A DNA stretch of 19,854 nucleotides from DAOTWP01 sp034435675 (GTDB taxonomy: Bacteria; Chloroflexota; Anaerolineae; Aggregatilineales; Phototrophicaceae): the NCBI GenBank assembly GCA_034435675.1, contig DAOTWP010000076.1, forward strand, positions 1 to 19,854, given 5' to 3'. Position numbers and translations under genes: made by a program. The notes under the pieces are model-generated. The model saw only the letters and a list, made by a program, of their open reading frames with translations, ran no database searches and had not been told where the DNA came from. This document shows, piece after piece, positions 1-7,171 of the stretch (its first letter is position 1; each line of letters starts with the position of its first letter).

Positions 1-485
1 AACAAGCGCCGGTCATGGTCAATAAAAAATGCATCGTAGGCATACTGTTCACTGTGCGGGTCGAGGGTGCTCAGGTATGCATCCATTTCCGCGAGCACGC
101 GCTCGATTATGGCGACTGCCTGCTGCGCGAAAGTGGCAATCTCGGCGCTGCTGCGGCGGCTGTTGAACTTCAGCGCGAGCTTGAAGCCGAAGAAATCGGG
201 ATACAGCCCTTTGAACGCCTGCTCTTGCAGGCTGTCGAACACCTGCCGCCCGGCATCCGTGATGGCGTAGATCACCTTCGGCGGGTAATTGCCCTCCTGC
301 GTGCGGCTGACCTCGCGGATGCTGCCATCCTCAAGCAGTTGTTTGATCGTGTAGTAAACCGACCCGGTTTTGACATCAACCCACTTCTGAATCATCTTGC
401 TCGCCAGATGCTGCACGATGTCGTAGGCACTGCCGCCGCCAAGCTGCTCCAGCGCCCCCAGGACAACGAGTTTGGTGACATTCAT
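1..485 (-). CDS. PadR family transcriptional regulator (3' end cut by window)
   Basis: The frame starts at the ATG at 485 and stays open to the window edge, so at least 161 residues are present and the C-terminus is missing. The N-terminal ~75 residues match the PadR winged helix: MNVTKLVVLGAL, then AYDI, a TGSVYYTIKQL recognition helix, and a wing with GNYPPKVIYAIT. The rest is the helical Vir_act_alpha_C-like dimerisation region, with VLAEMDAYLSTL near the end. PadR proteins are DNA-binding repressors, often autoregulated and released by small ligands or stress. A long inverted repeat lies over the promoter just upstream (515-552), which fits autoregulation. The ligand and other targets cannot be read from the sequence. 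No strong Shine-Dalgarno precedes the start. Confidence 0.88.
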   Translation of the reverse strand, partial: MNVTKLVVLGALEQLGGGSAYDIVQHLASKMIQKWVDVKTGSVYYTIKQLLEDGSIREVSRTQEGNYPPKVIYAITDAGRQVFDSLQEQAFKGLYPDFFGFKLALKFNSRRSSAEIATFAQQAVAIIERVLAEMDAYLSTLDPHSEQYAYDAFFIDHDRRL

Positions 486-514
486 CAGCGTTCACGCATC
501 TTTCGGATCAGACC

Positions 515-552
515 TCAAATTTGAGTATACACAATAGAATACTCTAATTTGA
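515..552 (-). promoter_or_regulatory. padR promoter overlapped by a 14-bp inverted repeat (candidate operator)
   Basis: The left arm TCAAATTTGAGTAT (515-528) and the right arm ATACTCTAATTTGA (539-552) are inverted copies with one mismatch and a 10-bp AT-rich spacer. On the minus strand a -10 TATACT (524-529) lies 18 bp from a -35-like TTCAAA (548-553), so the dyad covers the whole promoter. That is the expected arrangement for a PadR autorepression site. The dyad is seen directly; binding by PadR is inferred. Confidence 0.65.
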
Positions 553-675
553 ATAGTTTGGCAAGTAGGTATTCAGGATTTGTCCGGCATTTCGCCGTAC
601 AGGCTGCACACGGCACAAGGCAGGCAGCGGGCATTTCGACACGATGATCCTGAACCGCCCATTTGTATTGTGCCG

Positions 676-705
676 TTGCTGACTGCTGCTGGCGTGCGTT
701 ATACT
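676..705 (+). promoter_or_regulatory. sigma70-type promoter of the hypothetical gene at 815
   Basis: TTGCTG (676-681) and TATACT (700-705) are separated by 18 bp. The predicted transcript starts near 712 and would carry a leader of about 100 nt. The region 486-814 holds this promoter and the padR dyad, and no credible gene. Confidence 0.45.
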
Positions 706-814
706 TGTGCGACTTTGCACACGACGGAGCGTCCACCCCGGCAACCACGCCACGCGGCGCAGGCACATGGGGCAGGACCCCGGATGACGACCTATACAAC
801 CGATGGGGATACTG

Positions 815-1213
815 ATGGCAACCAGTTCGCGCACATGGTTTTATACGACACCGGAAGAGCGCCCGTATCTGATTGAAGAACGGGTTAATCACACCCTGTG
901 GAAGAACCGCCTTCAGGGTGTCTACATGCAGTGTGTGCAGTACAAAGCGCCGGTCAAAATGGTAGGCAACTGGAACGACATGCCCATCCAGTTTGAATGG
1001 CAGCCCGGCAAGTGGTTTATCCTGCGCAGCGGGCGCGAGGTCAAGGAACTGATCGGCGTGCTGCGCCAGATTCTGATGATTCGCCCGGCGCTGGCATATC
1101 AGGATCAGGAAGGCATGTACTGCGTCGAATGGCACACCGATGGCGGGGAAGAACGCTGGCAGCAGATTCAGGGCAACCCCGGTTTTCAGGGGCTGCGCCG
1201 CCTGCGCAAGTAG
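815..1213 (+). CDS. Hypothetical protein, 132 aa
   Basis: The start at 815 is chosen because GGGGA (805-809) sits 5 nt upstream; the in-frame ATG at 803 has no ribosome binding site. The product is soluble, with no signal peptide or membrane segment. It is rich in aromatic residues (WFYTTPEERPYLIEERV, WNDMPIQFEWQPGKWF) and ends with a basic GLRRLRK. The middle part (ELIGVLRQILMIRPALAYQD) looks like an amphipathic helix. I do not recognise the family. It has its own promoter and is transcribed away from padR, so the dyad at 515-552 could in principle affect both genes. The frame is credible from its amino-acid composition, promoter and ribosome binding site. Confidence 0.7.
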   Translation: MATSSRTWFYTTPEERPYLIEERVNHTLWKNRLQGVYMQCVQYKAPVKMVGNWNDMPIQFEWQPGKWFILRSGREVKELIGVLRQILMIRPALAYQDQEGMYCVEWHTDGGEERWQQIQGNPGFQGLRRLRK

Positions 1214-1349
1214 TGCTGCCCAGCGCACGCGCGCCGCGTCTGAATTGACACTTGCAGTTGCAAAGGGGTGCAGCGCCGTGCTGTGCCCTTGCTCTTTATT
1301 TGCCGACATCTGTTAATGGGCAACCCCCATAAAGCGCTGCGCGCAGGAT

Positions 1350-1378
1350 TTGGCAGGCATCGGGGACTCTCGTTATAC
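1350..1378 (+). promoter_or_regulatory. Strong sigma70-type promoter of the importer operon
   Basis: TTGGCA (1350-1355) and TTATAC (1373-1378) are separated by 17 bp; TATACT at 1374-1379 is the alternative reading with an 18-bp spacer. This predicts a leader of about 65 nt that ends in a good Shine-Dalgarno, AAGGAAGG (1438-1445), before the ATG at 1450. Confidence 0.6.
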
Positions 1379-1449
1379 TTCTTCTGCTGCCAATTCTGGC
1401 GCGCCATCCATACCAAAAGTACACGTTAAAACAGCTTAAGGAAGGTACT

Positions 1450-2742
1450 ATGCAACACAAAAAGCTTCTGATCTTTGTGCTTCTTTTATGTTTGAGCCTG
1501 CTCTCCAATGCTGCACTGGCACAGGAAGCGACGCCGGAAACAATGGAGCTGGTTTCGCCCATCCCCGGCGGCACCTGCACGCCCGATGTCCCGCCCAGTG
1601 GTGATCCGATTGTGATTGGCGGGTCGCTGTCGCTGACGGGTCCGTTTGGTCCGACCGGCAACATTCACCGCATCACCGGTGAGCTGTTTGTGAATTGGGT
1701 CAATGCATGCGGCGGGCTGCTGGGACGCCCGGTGGAATGGCTGCTGCTGGACGACGCGACCAACCCCGATCAGGTGACGGCAAATTACGAGCGCCTGATT
1801 ACTGTGGATGGTGTTGATCTTGTAATCGGACCTTATGGGGCGGCAAATATTCTGGCGGGCGCGGCACCGGTACAGCGCGCAGGCAAAATCTATGTCACGC
1901 ACACCTACGGCACACCCGACATTGAACTCGGCGCGTTCCACTTCCCCTCGTGGCAGATTGGCAACGGCGATCCGGACACCAACCCCTGGCTGGTCGGCGC
2001 AGAACTGACCTGGGATGCCGTGCTGTCGGTTGAAAACCCGCCGACCAACGCCTTCTACCTGACCAACAAATTCCCGACCACCGTCGGCGCAACACAGGGC
2101 GCAATCCAGGTGGGCGAGGCGCGCGGCATCACCACGCTGGACTACATCGAATATGACCTGGGCACGAATGACTTCAGCGCCATTGCCACGCGCATTCAGG
2201 CGGCAGACCCCGACTTCATCTATGTCGGCGGCATCGCGCTGGACGCCGTATACCTGTACGACGCTTTCGAAGCGCTCGGCTACGATCCCAAAGGCATCTT
2301 CGTCATTCTGCCGTCCCCCGGTCCGTTGATGGGTCTGGGCGCTGTTGCCGACGGCACGATGTCGCTGTCGATCTTCGAGGAGAATTCGCTGCTGGCGGAT
2401 AACCCGCTGACCCAGGAGTTCATCACCCGCTACCGCGAAAGCGCCACAGCAGAGCAGTTGTTCCCGATTGTCGAAACGCAGGCGGCTGCCAGCTTCAGCG
2501 CGTGGCAGATTCTGACCGGCGCGGTAGTGGCTACCGGCAGTCTGGTGGATGCTGACCTGCAAACGTGGCTGAGCACGGCGGAATTTGATGTCGTTGCCGG
2601 GACGATCAGCTTTGGCGGCTTCAACGGCTACGGCACAGACTTCAACCGTATCGTGCAGATTCAGGGTGGCACACGCTATCTGGTCTGGCCCCCCGAAGTT
2701 GCGCCGGAAGGCATCAGCGTGATGTACCCGCTGGGCGGGTAA
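1450..2742 (+). CDS. livK-like: ABC transporter substrate-binding protein (branched-chain amino acid / HAAT type)
   Basis: This 430-aa secreted protein is the solute receptor of the importer encoded downstream. A Sec signal peptide covers residues 1-24 (basic MQHKK, hydrophobic core, cleavage after ALA before QEATPE). There is no convincing lipobox, so it may be free or wall-bound rather than a lipoprotein. The mature part is a Peripla_BP_6 / type I periplasmic-binding fold: IVIGGSLSLTGPFG near residue 55, NACGGLLGRPVEWLLLDDAT, DLVIGPYGAANILAGAA, and FSAIATRIQAADPDFIYVGG. Family members bind branched-chain amino acids, amides, urea or aromatic acids; the sequence does not fix the ligand. The gap of 253 bp to the permease genes, with a hairpin and a repeat, would allow the receptor to be made in excess over the membrane parts. 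Confidence 0.9.
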   Translation: MQHKKLLIFVLLLCLSLLSNAALAQEATPETMELVSPIPGGTCTPDVPPSGDPIVIGGSLSLTGPFGPTGNIHRITGELFVNWVNACGGLLGRPVEWLLLDDATNPDQVTANYERLITVDGVDLVIGPYGAANILAGAAPVQRAGKIYVTHTYGTPDIELGAFHFPSWQIGNGDPDTNPWLVGAELTWDAVLSVENPPTNAFYLTNKFPTTVGATQGAIQVGEARGITTLDYIEYDLGTNDFSAIATRIQAADPDFIYVGGIALDAVYLYDAFEALGYDPKGIFVILPSPGPLMGLGAVADGTMSLSIFEENSLLADNPLTQEFITRYRESATAEQLFPIVETQAAASFSAWQILTGAVVATGSLVDADLQTWLSTAEFDVVAGTISFGGFNGYGTDFNRIVQIQGGTRYLVWPPEVAPEGISVMYPLGG

Positions 2743-2776
2743 TCGAACTTAAAAAATTAGCAAATGCCTGATGCTG

Positions 2777-2798
2777 GGGGCGGTCTCCGTGCCGCCCC
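2777..2798 (+). terminator. Hairpin after the binding-protein gene (partial terminator or mRNA-stabilising stem)
   Basis: GGGGCGG (2777-2783) pairs perfectly with CCGCCCC (2792-2798) across an 8-nt loop, 35 nt after the stop codon. A second stem, GCGCAC/GTGCGC (2806-2811 and 2818-2823), follows. There is no U-tract, so these more likely limit read-through or protect the 3' end than terminate fully. Nothing else in 2743-2995 looks coding. Confidence 0.35.
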
Positions 2799-2881
2799 AC
2801 GCCGGGCGCACTCCTGTGTGCGCTCCTACGCCTGGGTGGCTTCTATTGATGCGATCCGTCAGCAGCGCTTCCTAAAATCAA

Positions 2882-2934
2882 ATTTTCCTGTAGGGACGCG
2901 GCATGCCGCGTCCGGCTTGCTGAATTTACAGATA
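2882..2934. repeat. Dispersed palindromic repeat, copy A (GGCATGCC core)
   Basis: This 53-bp segment contains a perfect 20-bp palindrome at 2894-2913, arm GGACGCGGCA, and is a near copy of 8297-8349. The two differ at 7 of 53 positions, and four of those are two compensatory pairs inside the palindrome. It sits between the binding-protein gene and the permease gene. Confidence 0.75.
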
Positions 2935-2995
2935 AATTCTGAGGTTTCAGTACAACCAATAATGCCTGCTTACGAGCTTTTTTGAGGGTCCCCTT

Positions 2996-3946
2996 TTGAC
3001 TGAAATCCTGATTGCCCAATCGTTAATCAGTGGGATTTTGTTTGGCGGCATTTTTGGCATCATCGCTATGGGGCTGACGCTCACATGGGGGCTGCTGCGC
3101 ATCGCCAACTTCGCCCACCTGTCCTTTACGCTGCTGGCGGCATACTGCACCTATTCCCTGATCGCCAGCGCGGGCATGGATCCGCTGCTGACCCTGCTGG
3201 TCACACTGCCCGCCTTTTTTCTGCTGGGTATGCTGGTGCAGTGGTTCTTCATGGCGTTCAAGGTCACCACGTTTACCTCGCTGCTGCTGACCTTTGGCAT
3301 GTTCATTGTGCTGGAGAATATTGTCGCGCTGCTGTGGTCGGCAGACCAGATTTCCGCGCGGCAGTTGATCGCCCAGCATTACAAGAGCGCTATTCGCCTG
3401 CCGGAACCGCTGAACCGGCTGTCAGTTGCCCCGCCCGACCTGCTGGCGTTCATCGCGGCGGTGCTGCTGGCAGTGGCGATTACGCTGCTGCTGCGGCGCA
3501 CACAGTGGGGGCGCGCGGTGCGGGCAATGGCGCAGGATCGCGTGGTAGCGGGCGCATTTGGCATTGACTACTGGCGCAACGCGCTGCTGCTTTCCGGCGT
3601 GGCAACGGCGACAGCGGCGGTAGCGGGCGTGTTCGTGGCGATGAAATTCCCGATTTACCCCTCCCTGCCGACGCTGTGGATTGGCAAGGTCGTCGCGGCG
3701 GTGATTCTGGGCGGGCTGGGCAACCCGGTCGGCGCAGTCATCGCGGCGTGCGGGCTGAACGCCGTCGAAGCACTCTGGTCTGCCTTTTTGCCGCCCAGCA
3801 TGGCACCGCTGGTGTCGTTCTCTGTGCTGATTGCGGTCCTGTTCATCCAGCCGGGCGCGCTGTATCGCGGCTGGCAGCAGCGACGGCGGCTGGCGGCGCT
3901 GGCGGCAATGACCGATGCGCCGCTGCGGGCAAAGGAGGCAGCGTGA
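2996..3946 (+). CDS. livH: Branched-chain amino acid ABC transporter permease, LivH type
   Basis: This 316-aa inner-membrane protein is one of the two permease subunits of the HAAT importer. The start is a TTG at 2996 with GAGGG (2984-2988) 7 nt upstream; no ATG is available ahead of the conserved N-terminus. Family hallmarks are GLTLTWGLLRIANFAHLSF in the second membrane segment, then about eight hydrophobic segments. The ATPase-coupling loop includes RRTQWGRAVRAMAQD and AGAFGIDYWR, followed by AAVILGGLGNPVGAVI. The C-terminal tail is short and basic. Its stop shares one base with the start of livM (TGATG), so the two are probably translationally coupled. Confidence 0.92.
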   Translation: MTEILIAQSLISGILFGGIFGIIAMGLTLTWGLLRIANFAHLSFTLLAAYCTYSLIASAGMDPLLTLLVTLPAFFLLGMLVQWFFMAFKVTTFTSLLLTFGMFIVLENIVALLWSADQISARQLIAQHYKSAIRLPEPLNRLSVAPPDLLAFIAAVLLAVAITLLLRRTQWGRAVRAMAQDRVVAGAFGIDYWRNALLLSGVATATAAVAGVFVAMKFPIYPSLPTLWIGKVVAAVILGGLGNPVGAVIAACGLNAVEALWSAFLPPSMAPLVSFSVLIAVLFIQPGALYRGWQQRRRLAALAAMTDAPLRAKEAA

Positions 3947-4992
3947 TGACCACAACCCCTGCGCTGCGCCGTTTTGGAACCCCGCGTGCCCTGATTGGCT
4001 TTGCGCTGGCGGGGCTGCTGCTGGCGCTGCTGCCCACGCTCATCACGTCGCTGAGTCTGGGCAGTTACTTCATTACGCTGGTCTTCCAGATGTTCGTCTG
4101 GGGCACGCTGGCATCAAGCTGGAATTTCTTCTGCGGTTACAGCGGCTATTCCAGTTTCGGGCACGGCGCGTTTTTTGGCATCGGCATGTACAGCACCTCA
4201 ACGCTGATGGTGCGCCTGCAACTGCCCTTTCTGCTCACGCTGCCGCTGGCGGGGCTGGTCGCGGCGCTGGTGGCGCTGGGCATCGGCAGTGTCGTCTTTC
4301 GGCTGCGCCGGTTTCGCGGGGAGCTGTTCTCGCTGCTGACGCTGGCGATTACGTTTATCTGCGCCACGCTGGTCAACAACATTGACGAGGTTGATGGCGG
4401 CACGGGTGTCTATTTGCGCGGGTCGGATGTCAGCGGTTTCGCCCAGCAGAACACTACCGGGCTGTATTATGTCAGTCTGGCGATCCTGCTGCTGACCGTG
4501 TACCTGTCCTACTATATCTACCATTCGCGCTGGGGGCAGGCGCTGTTCGCCATCCGCGATGACGAAGACGCTGCCGACGGGGTGGGCATCCCGACTTACC
4601 GCTACAAACTGGTGACGTTCGCCCTGAGTTCGTTCATGGTCGGCATGATCGGCGGCACACAGGCGATTTTTCTGGGCTATATCGACTCGGTGACTGCCTT
4701 CGCCGTGCTGACACCGCTGCTGGCGCTGATGATGAGCATCTTCGGCGGGGCGAGTCTGTGGTGGGGTCCGCTGGTGGGCGCGGTGCTGATTACGCTGCTG
4801 CGCCAGACATTAACCAGCGCGGACACTGCCGTGATCAACCAGATCATCATCGGCATGGCGCTGATCCTGACGGTGCTGTTCATGCCCGAAGGCGTCGGTG
4901 GGCGCGCGGCAAAACTGGCAAAACGCCTGAGTCCTGCCCGCGAGAGCGCCCCTGCCGCGCCGCCAGCGGGGAAAGGGGCGGGTAATGACTGA
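3946..4992 (+). CDS. livM: Branched-chain amino acid ABC transporter permease, LivM type
   Basis: This 348-aa protein is the second permease subunit, pairing with LivH. The ATG at 3946 is preceded 7 nt upstream by AAAGGAGG (3931-3938) and overlaps the livH stop. LivM signatures are WNFFCGYSGYSSFGHGAFFGIGMY near residue 65, the coupling loop SRWGQALFAIRDDEDAADGVGI, and SIFGGASLWWGPLVGAVLI towards the end. About nine or ten membrane segments are visible. The proline/alanine-rich tail runs 8 bp into livG, which keeps the operon tightly packed. Confidence 0.92.
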   Translation: MTTTPALRRFGTPRALIGFALAGLLLALLPTLITSLSLGSYFITLVFQMFVWGTLASSWNFFCGYSGYSSFGHGAFFGIGMYSTSTLMVRLQLPFLLTLPLAGLVAALVALGIGSVVFRLRRFRGELFSLLTLAITFICATLVNNIDEVDGGTGVYLRGSDVSGFAQQNTTGLYYVSLAILLLTVYLSYYIYHSRWGQALFAIRDDEDAADGVGIPTYRYKLVTFALSSFMVGMIGGTQAIFLGYIDSVTAFAVLTPLLALMMSIFGGASLWWGPLVGAVLITLLRQTLTSADTAVINQIIIGMALILTVLFMPEGVGGRAAKLAKRLSPARESAPAAPPAGKGAGND

Positions 4993-5833
4993 TGTGCTGC
5001 TCGACTGTCAGGCAGTCTCCAAGACCTTTGGCGGGGTGCGCGCCCTGAACAACGCGACGCTGCAAGTGCTGCGCGGCGAAATTGTGGGGCTGGTCGGTCC
5101 AAACGGCAGCGGCAAGACCACGCTGATTAACGTCGTCAGCGGGCAGTTCCACGCGGAGCAGGGGCGCATTCTGCTCAACGGCGTGGACATCACCCGCGCC
5201 AAACCGCACCGGCTGGCGCATCTGGGGCTGGCACGCACTTACCAGATTCCACGCCCGTTTATGTCGCTGCGGGTGCTGGACAATGTCGCGCTGGCAGGCA
5301 TGTTCGGGCGGCACGCCCACGAACGCCGCGAGGCGGAACGGCTGGCGCTGGAACATCTCGATTTTGTTGGGCTGGCACACCGGGCGCACCTGCCGCTGCC
5401 CCTGCTGACCCTGCACGAACGTAAATTTCTGGAAATCGCGCGGGCGCTGGCGCTGGAACCGCTGCTGCTGCTGCTCGATGAAGTGCTGGCGGGGCTGAAC
5501 CCGACCGAAGTCGAGCAGGGTATGGATTTGATTCGGCGTATTCACGCACGCGGCATCACGCTGGTGTTTGTCGAACACAATGTGCGCGCCGTGACCAGCC
5601 TGTCCGACCGCATGGTCGTGCTCAATTATGGCACGCCGATTGCCGCTGGCGCGCCGGGCACGGTCATCCGCGATCCGAAAGTGATTGGCGCGTATCTGGG
5701 CGAAGAATATGCCGGGAGTCACCCGGAAGGGCGAAACGGAGGGCGTGAGGATGCGGGCTACAACGCAGCGGGCTACAACGCAGCAGGCTACAACGCAGCA
5801 GACGACAGCGCAGACAACACTGCTGGAAGTTAA
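4985..5833 (+). CDS. livG: ABC transporter ATP-binding protein, LivG type, with atypical signature and repeat tail
   Basis: This 282-aa cytoplasmic ATPase of the importer has Walker A GPNGSGKTT (residues 38-46), a Q-loop in ARTYQIPRPF, Walker B LLLLLDEVLAGLNP with catalytic Glu, and an H-loop histidine in FVEHNVRAV. The ABC signature is not LSGGQ-like: LLTLHERKFLEIARAL occupies that position. I recall similar LT...RK forms in other LivG proteins with DEVxAGLNP, so this is probably a subfamily trait rather than damage. The last ~25 residues are an AGYNA-type repeat tail encoded by a 15-bp tandem repeat, and this tail overlaps the first 83 bp of livF. The tail is not part of the usual LivG fold and is likely a late extension. 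Confidence 0.9.
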   Translation: MTDVLLDCQAVSKTFGGVRALNNATLQVLRGEIVGLVGPNGSGKTTLINVVSGQFHAEQGRILLNGVDITRAKPHRLAHLGLARTYQIPRPFMSLRVLDNVALAGMFGRHAHERREAERLALEHLDFVGLAHRAHLPLPLLTLHERKFLEIARALALEPLLLLLDEVLAGLNPTEVEQGMDLIRRIHARGITLVFVEHNVRAVTSLSDRMVVLNYGTPIAAGAPGTVIRDPKVIGAYLGEEYAGSHPEGRNGGREDAGYNAAGYNAAGYNAADDSADNTAGS

Positions 5834-6527
5834 GGGGCTGGTCGTGGCCTATGGTGAGGCAGTCGCGCTCAGTGATGTCGGCATGACCGTCGAAGCGGGC
5901 AGCATCGTCACGGTGGTGGGCACCAACGGCGCGGGCAAAACCACGCTGGTCAACACGCTGGCGGGCATGCTGCGCCCCCGCGCCGGGGAAATCGTCTTCA
6001 AAGGGCGTAATCTGGCGCAGGCAGCGGCACACCGCGTCTGTGAACACGGCATCGCCATTTCGCCGGAAGGACGGCGACTGTTCACCGGGATGAGCGTGTA
6101 CGATAACCTGATGCTCGGCGCATACCCTGCCCATGCCCGCCGGTCTGCGCGGCAGACGCTGGACTGGGTGCTGTCGATCTTCCCGCGTCTGCATGAGCGC
6201 CGCCAGCAGTTCGCCGGGACGCTCAGCGGGGGCGAACAGCAGATGGTCGCGATCGGGCGGGCGCTGATGGCAAAACCGGATCTGCTGCTGCTCGATGAGC
6301 CATCGCTGGGGCTGGCACCGATCATCGTCGCGAACATCTTTCAGGTGATCCGCGACATCAACGCCGCCGGCGTGACGATCCTGCTGGTGGAGCAGAATGT
6401 CAACAAGGCGCTGGGCGTGGCGCAGAAGAGTTATGTGCTCGATCAGGGGCGCGTGGTCATGGCAGGCACGCCGGGCGAGCTGCTGGCAGACGATGCCCTG
6501 CGCGCGGCATATCTGGGCACCCTGTAG
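5751..6527 (+). CDS. livF: ABC transporter ATP-binding protein, LivF type
   Basis: This 258-aa protein is the second ATPase of the importer. The ATG at 5751 has GGAGGG (5738-5743) 7 nt upstream; in-frame starts further up have none. Residues 2-21 are a low-complexity TTQ-rich leader made from the tandem repeat shared with the end of livG. The conserved domain begins at LLEVKGLVVAYG (residues 24-35). Walker A is GTNGAGKTT (57-65), followed by the LivF hallmark SPEGRRLFTGMSV, signature LSGGEQQ, Walker B LLLLDEPSLGLAP, and VEQN at the H-loop position, as is normal for LivF. LivF and LivG form the ATPase heterodimer. No clear terminator follows the gene. Confidence 0.92.
   Translation: MRATTQRATTQQATTQQTTAQTTLLEVKGLVVAYGEAVALSDVGMTVEAGSIVTVVGTNGAGKTTLVNTLAGMLRPRAGEIVFKGRNLAQAAAHRVCEHGIAISPEGRRLFTGMSVYDNLMLGAYPAHARRSARQTLDWVLSIFPRLHERRQQFAGTLSGGEQQMVAIGRALMAKPDLLLLDEPSLGLAPIIVANIFQVIRDINAAGVTILLVEQNVNKALGVAQKSYVLDQGRVVMAGTPGELLADDALRAAYLGTL
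5754..5798 (+). repeat. 15-bp tandem repeat, three copies, read in two frames
   Basis: The unit CGGGCTACAACGCAG occurs at 5754-5768 and 5769-5783, and with one change at 5784-5798. A degenerate fourth unit follows at 5799-5813. Because the unit is a multiple of three, it adds AGYNA repeats to the C-terminus of LivG and RATTQ/QATTQ repeats to the N-terminus of LivF without shifting either frame. Confidence 0.9.
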
Positions 6528-6598
6528 TGCGGCGGCGCGGGCGGGACGCAGCGCAAGCGATGGAGTCTGGTTTGTCTTTGGATAGGATTGTTAACTCA

Positions 6599-6628
6599 TT
6601 GCCCCGATCCTAGTTGCGCCATTATAAT
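6599..6628 (+). promoter_or_regulatory. Sigma70-type promoter of the FHA/sigma gene pair
   Basis: A perfect -10 TATAAT (6623-6628) lies 18 bp from TTGCCC (6599-6604). The transcript should start near 6635, past the first possible ATG of the FHA gene at 6631. A short dyad, TAGGAT (6583-6588) and ATCCTA (6607-6612), straddles the -35 and could be an operator. Confidence 0.5.
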
Positions 6629-6681
6629 TGATGGTAGAATTGAAACAGCGTAATTGCGAACTAGTCACGGTGGGGCGACCA

Positions 6682-7146
6682 GTGGACGAAAAAAACAAGC
6701 TAGACGATGATGCTGCACGTTACGCAGAGACGCGCGCCCTCGGCGATACTGACTTTGAAGAAGGTGTGCCTAAGTGGGGCAATGCGCGTTTTAATGCGCG
6801 GATGAATCTGGTGGTAACAGTGCGGCATACCAAGACTCGCTTCGTGTTTGATGCGAATCAAATCGAAGAGATCATGATTGGGCGTCACAACCCTGACACC
6901 AACGAAACACCACAGATTGATCTGGAAAACGACGACGGGCTGGACAAGGGCGTTTCCCGCCGTCACGCAGCGATTGTGCGCCGGGATGGCGCGCTGCAGG
7001 TCGTGGATCTGGGCAGTCCAAACGGCACTTATCTTAACGGACAAAAGCTGGTGCCCAACCAGCCGCGTGTGCTGCGCGATGGCGATGACCTGCGTTTGGC
7101 GTATCTGGTGCTGCATGTCAAATTTGACCGCCTGACGGACAACTGA
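6682..7146 (+). CDS. FHA domain-containing protein
   Basis: This cytoplasmic protein of about 154 aa has a C-terminal forkhead-associated domain, which binds phosphothreonine peptides. Domain marks are IMIGRHNPDT, GVSRRHAAIVRRDG, VVDLGSPNGTYLNGQKL and LRDGDDLRLAYLVL; the conserved Gly-Arg, Ser-Arg-Arg-His and Asn-Gly-Thr positions are all present. The N-terminal ~50 residues are acidic and unassigned. The GTG at 6682 is preferred because GGTGGGG (6669-6675) lies 6 nt upstream and because the -10 box at 6623 places the transcript start past the ATG at 6631; that ATG would add 17 residues. The sigma-factor gene follows 25 bp later, so the two are likely one operon. No Ser/Thr kinase gene lies in the window to supply a phosphorylated partner. 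Confidence 0.85.
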   Translation: MDEKNKLDDDAARYAETRALGDTDFEEGVPKWGNARFNARMNLVVTVRHTKTRFVFDANQIEEIMIGRHNPDTNETPQIDLENDDGLDKGVSRRHAAIVRRDGALQVVDLGSPNGTYLNGQKLVPNQPRVLRDGDDLRLAYLVLHVKFDRLTDN

Positions 7147-7171
7147 GCCGTTCCCCGGCGGTAAGCCCTGT

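Noticed and set aside
15..524. A 169-codon open frame on the plus strand at the window start
   Set aside because: It is the complement of the PadR gene, which has a recognisable winged helix and runs off the window edge.
515..1309. A 264-codon open frame on the minus strand
   Set aside because: It runs antisense through the hypothetical gene and both promoters, and its composition is not protein-like.
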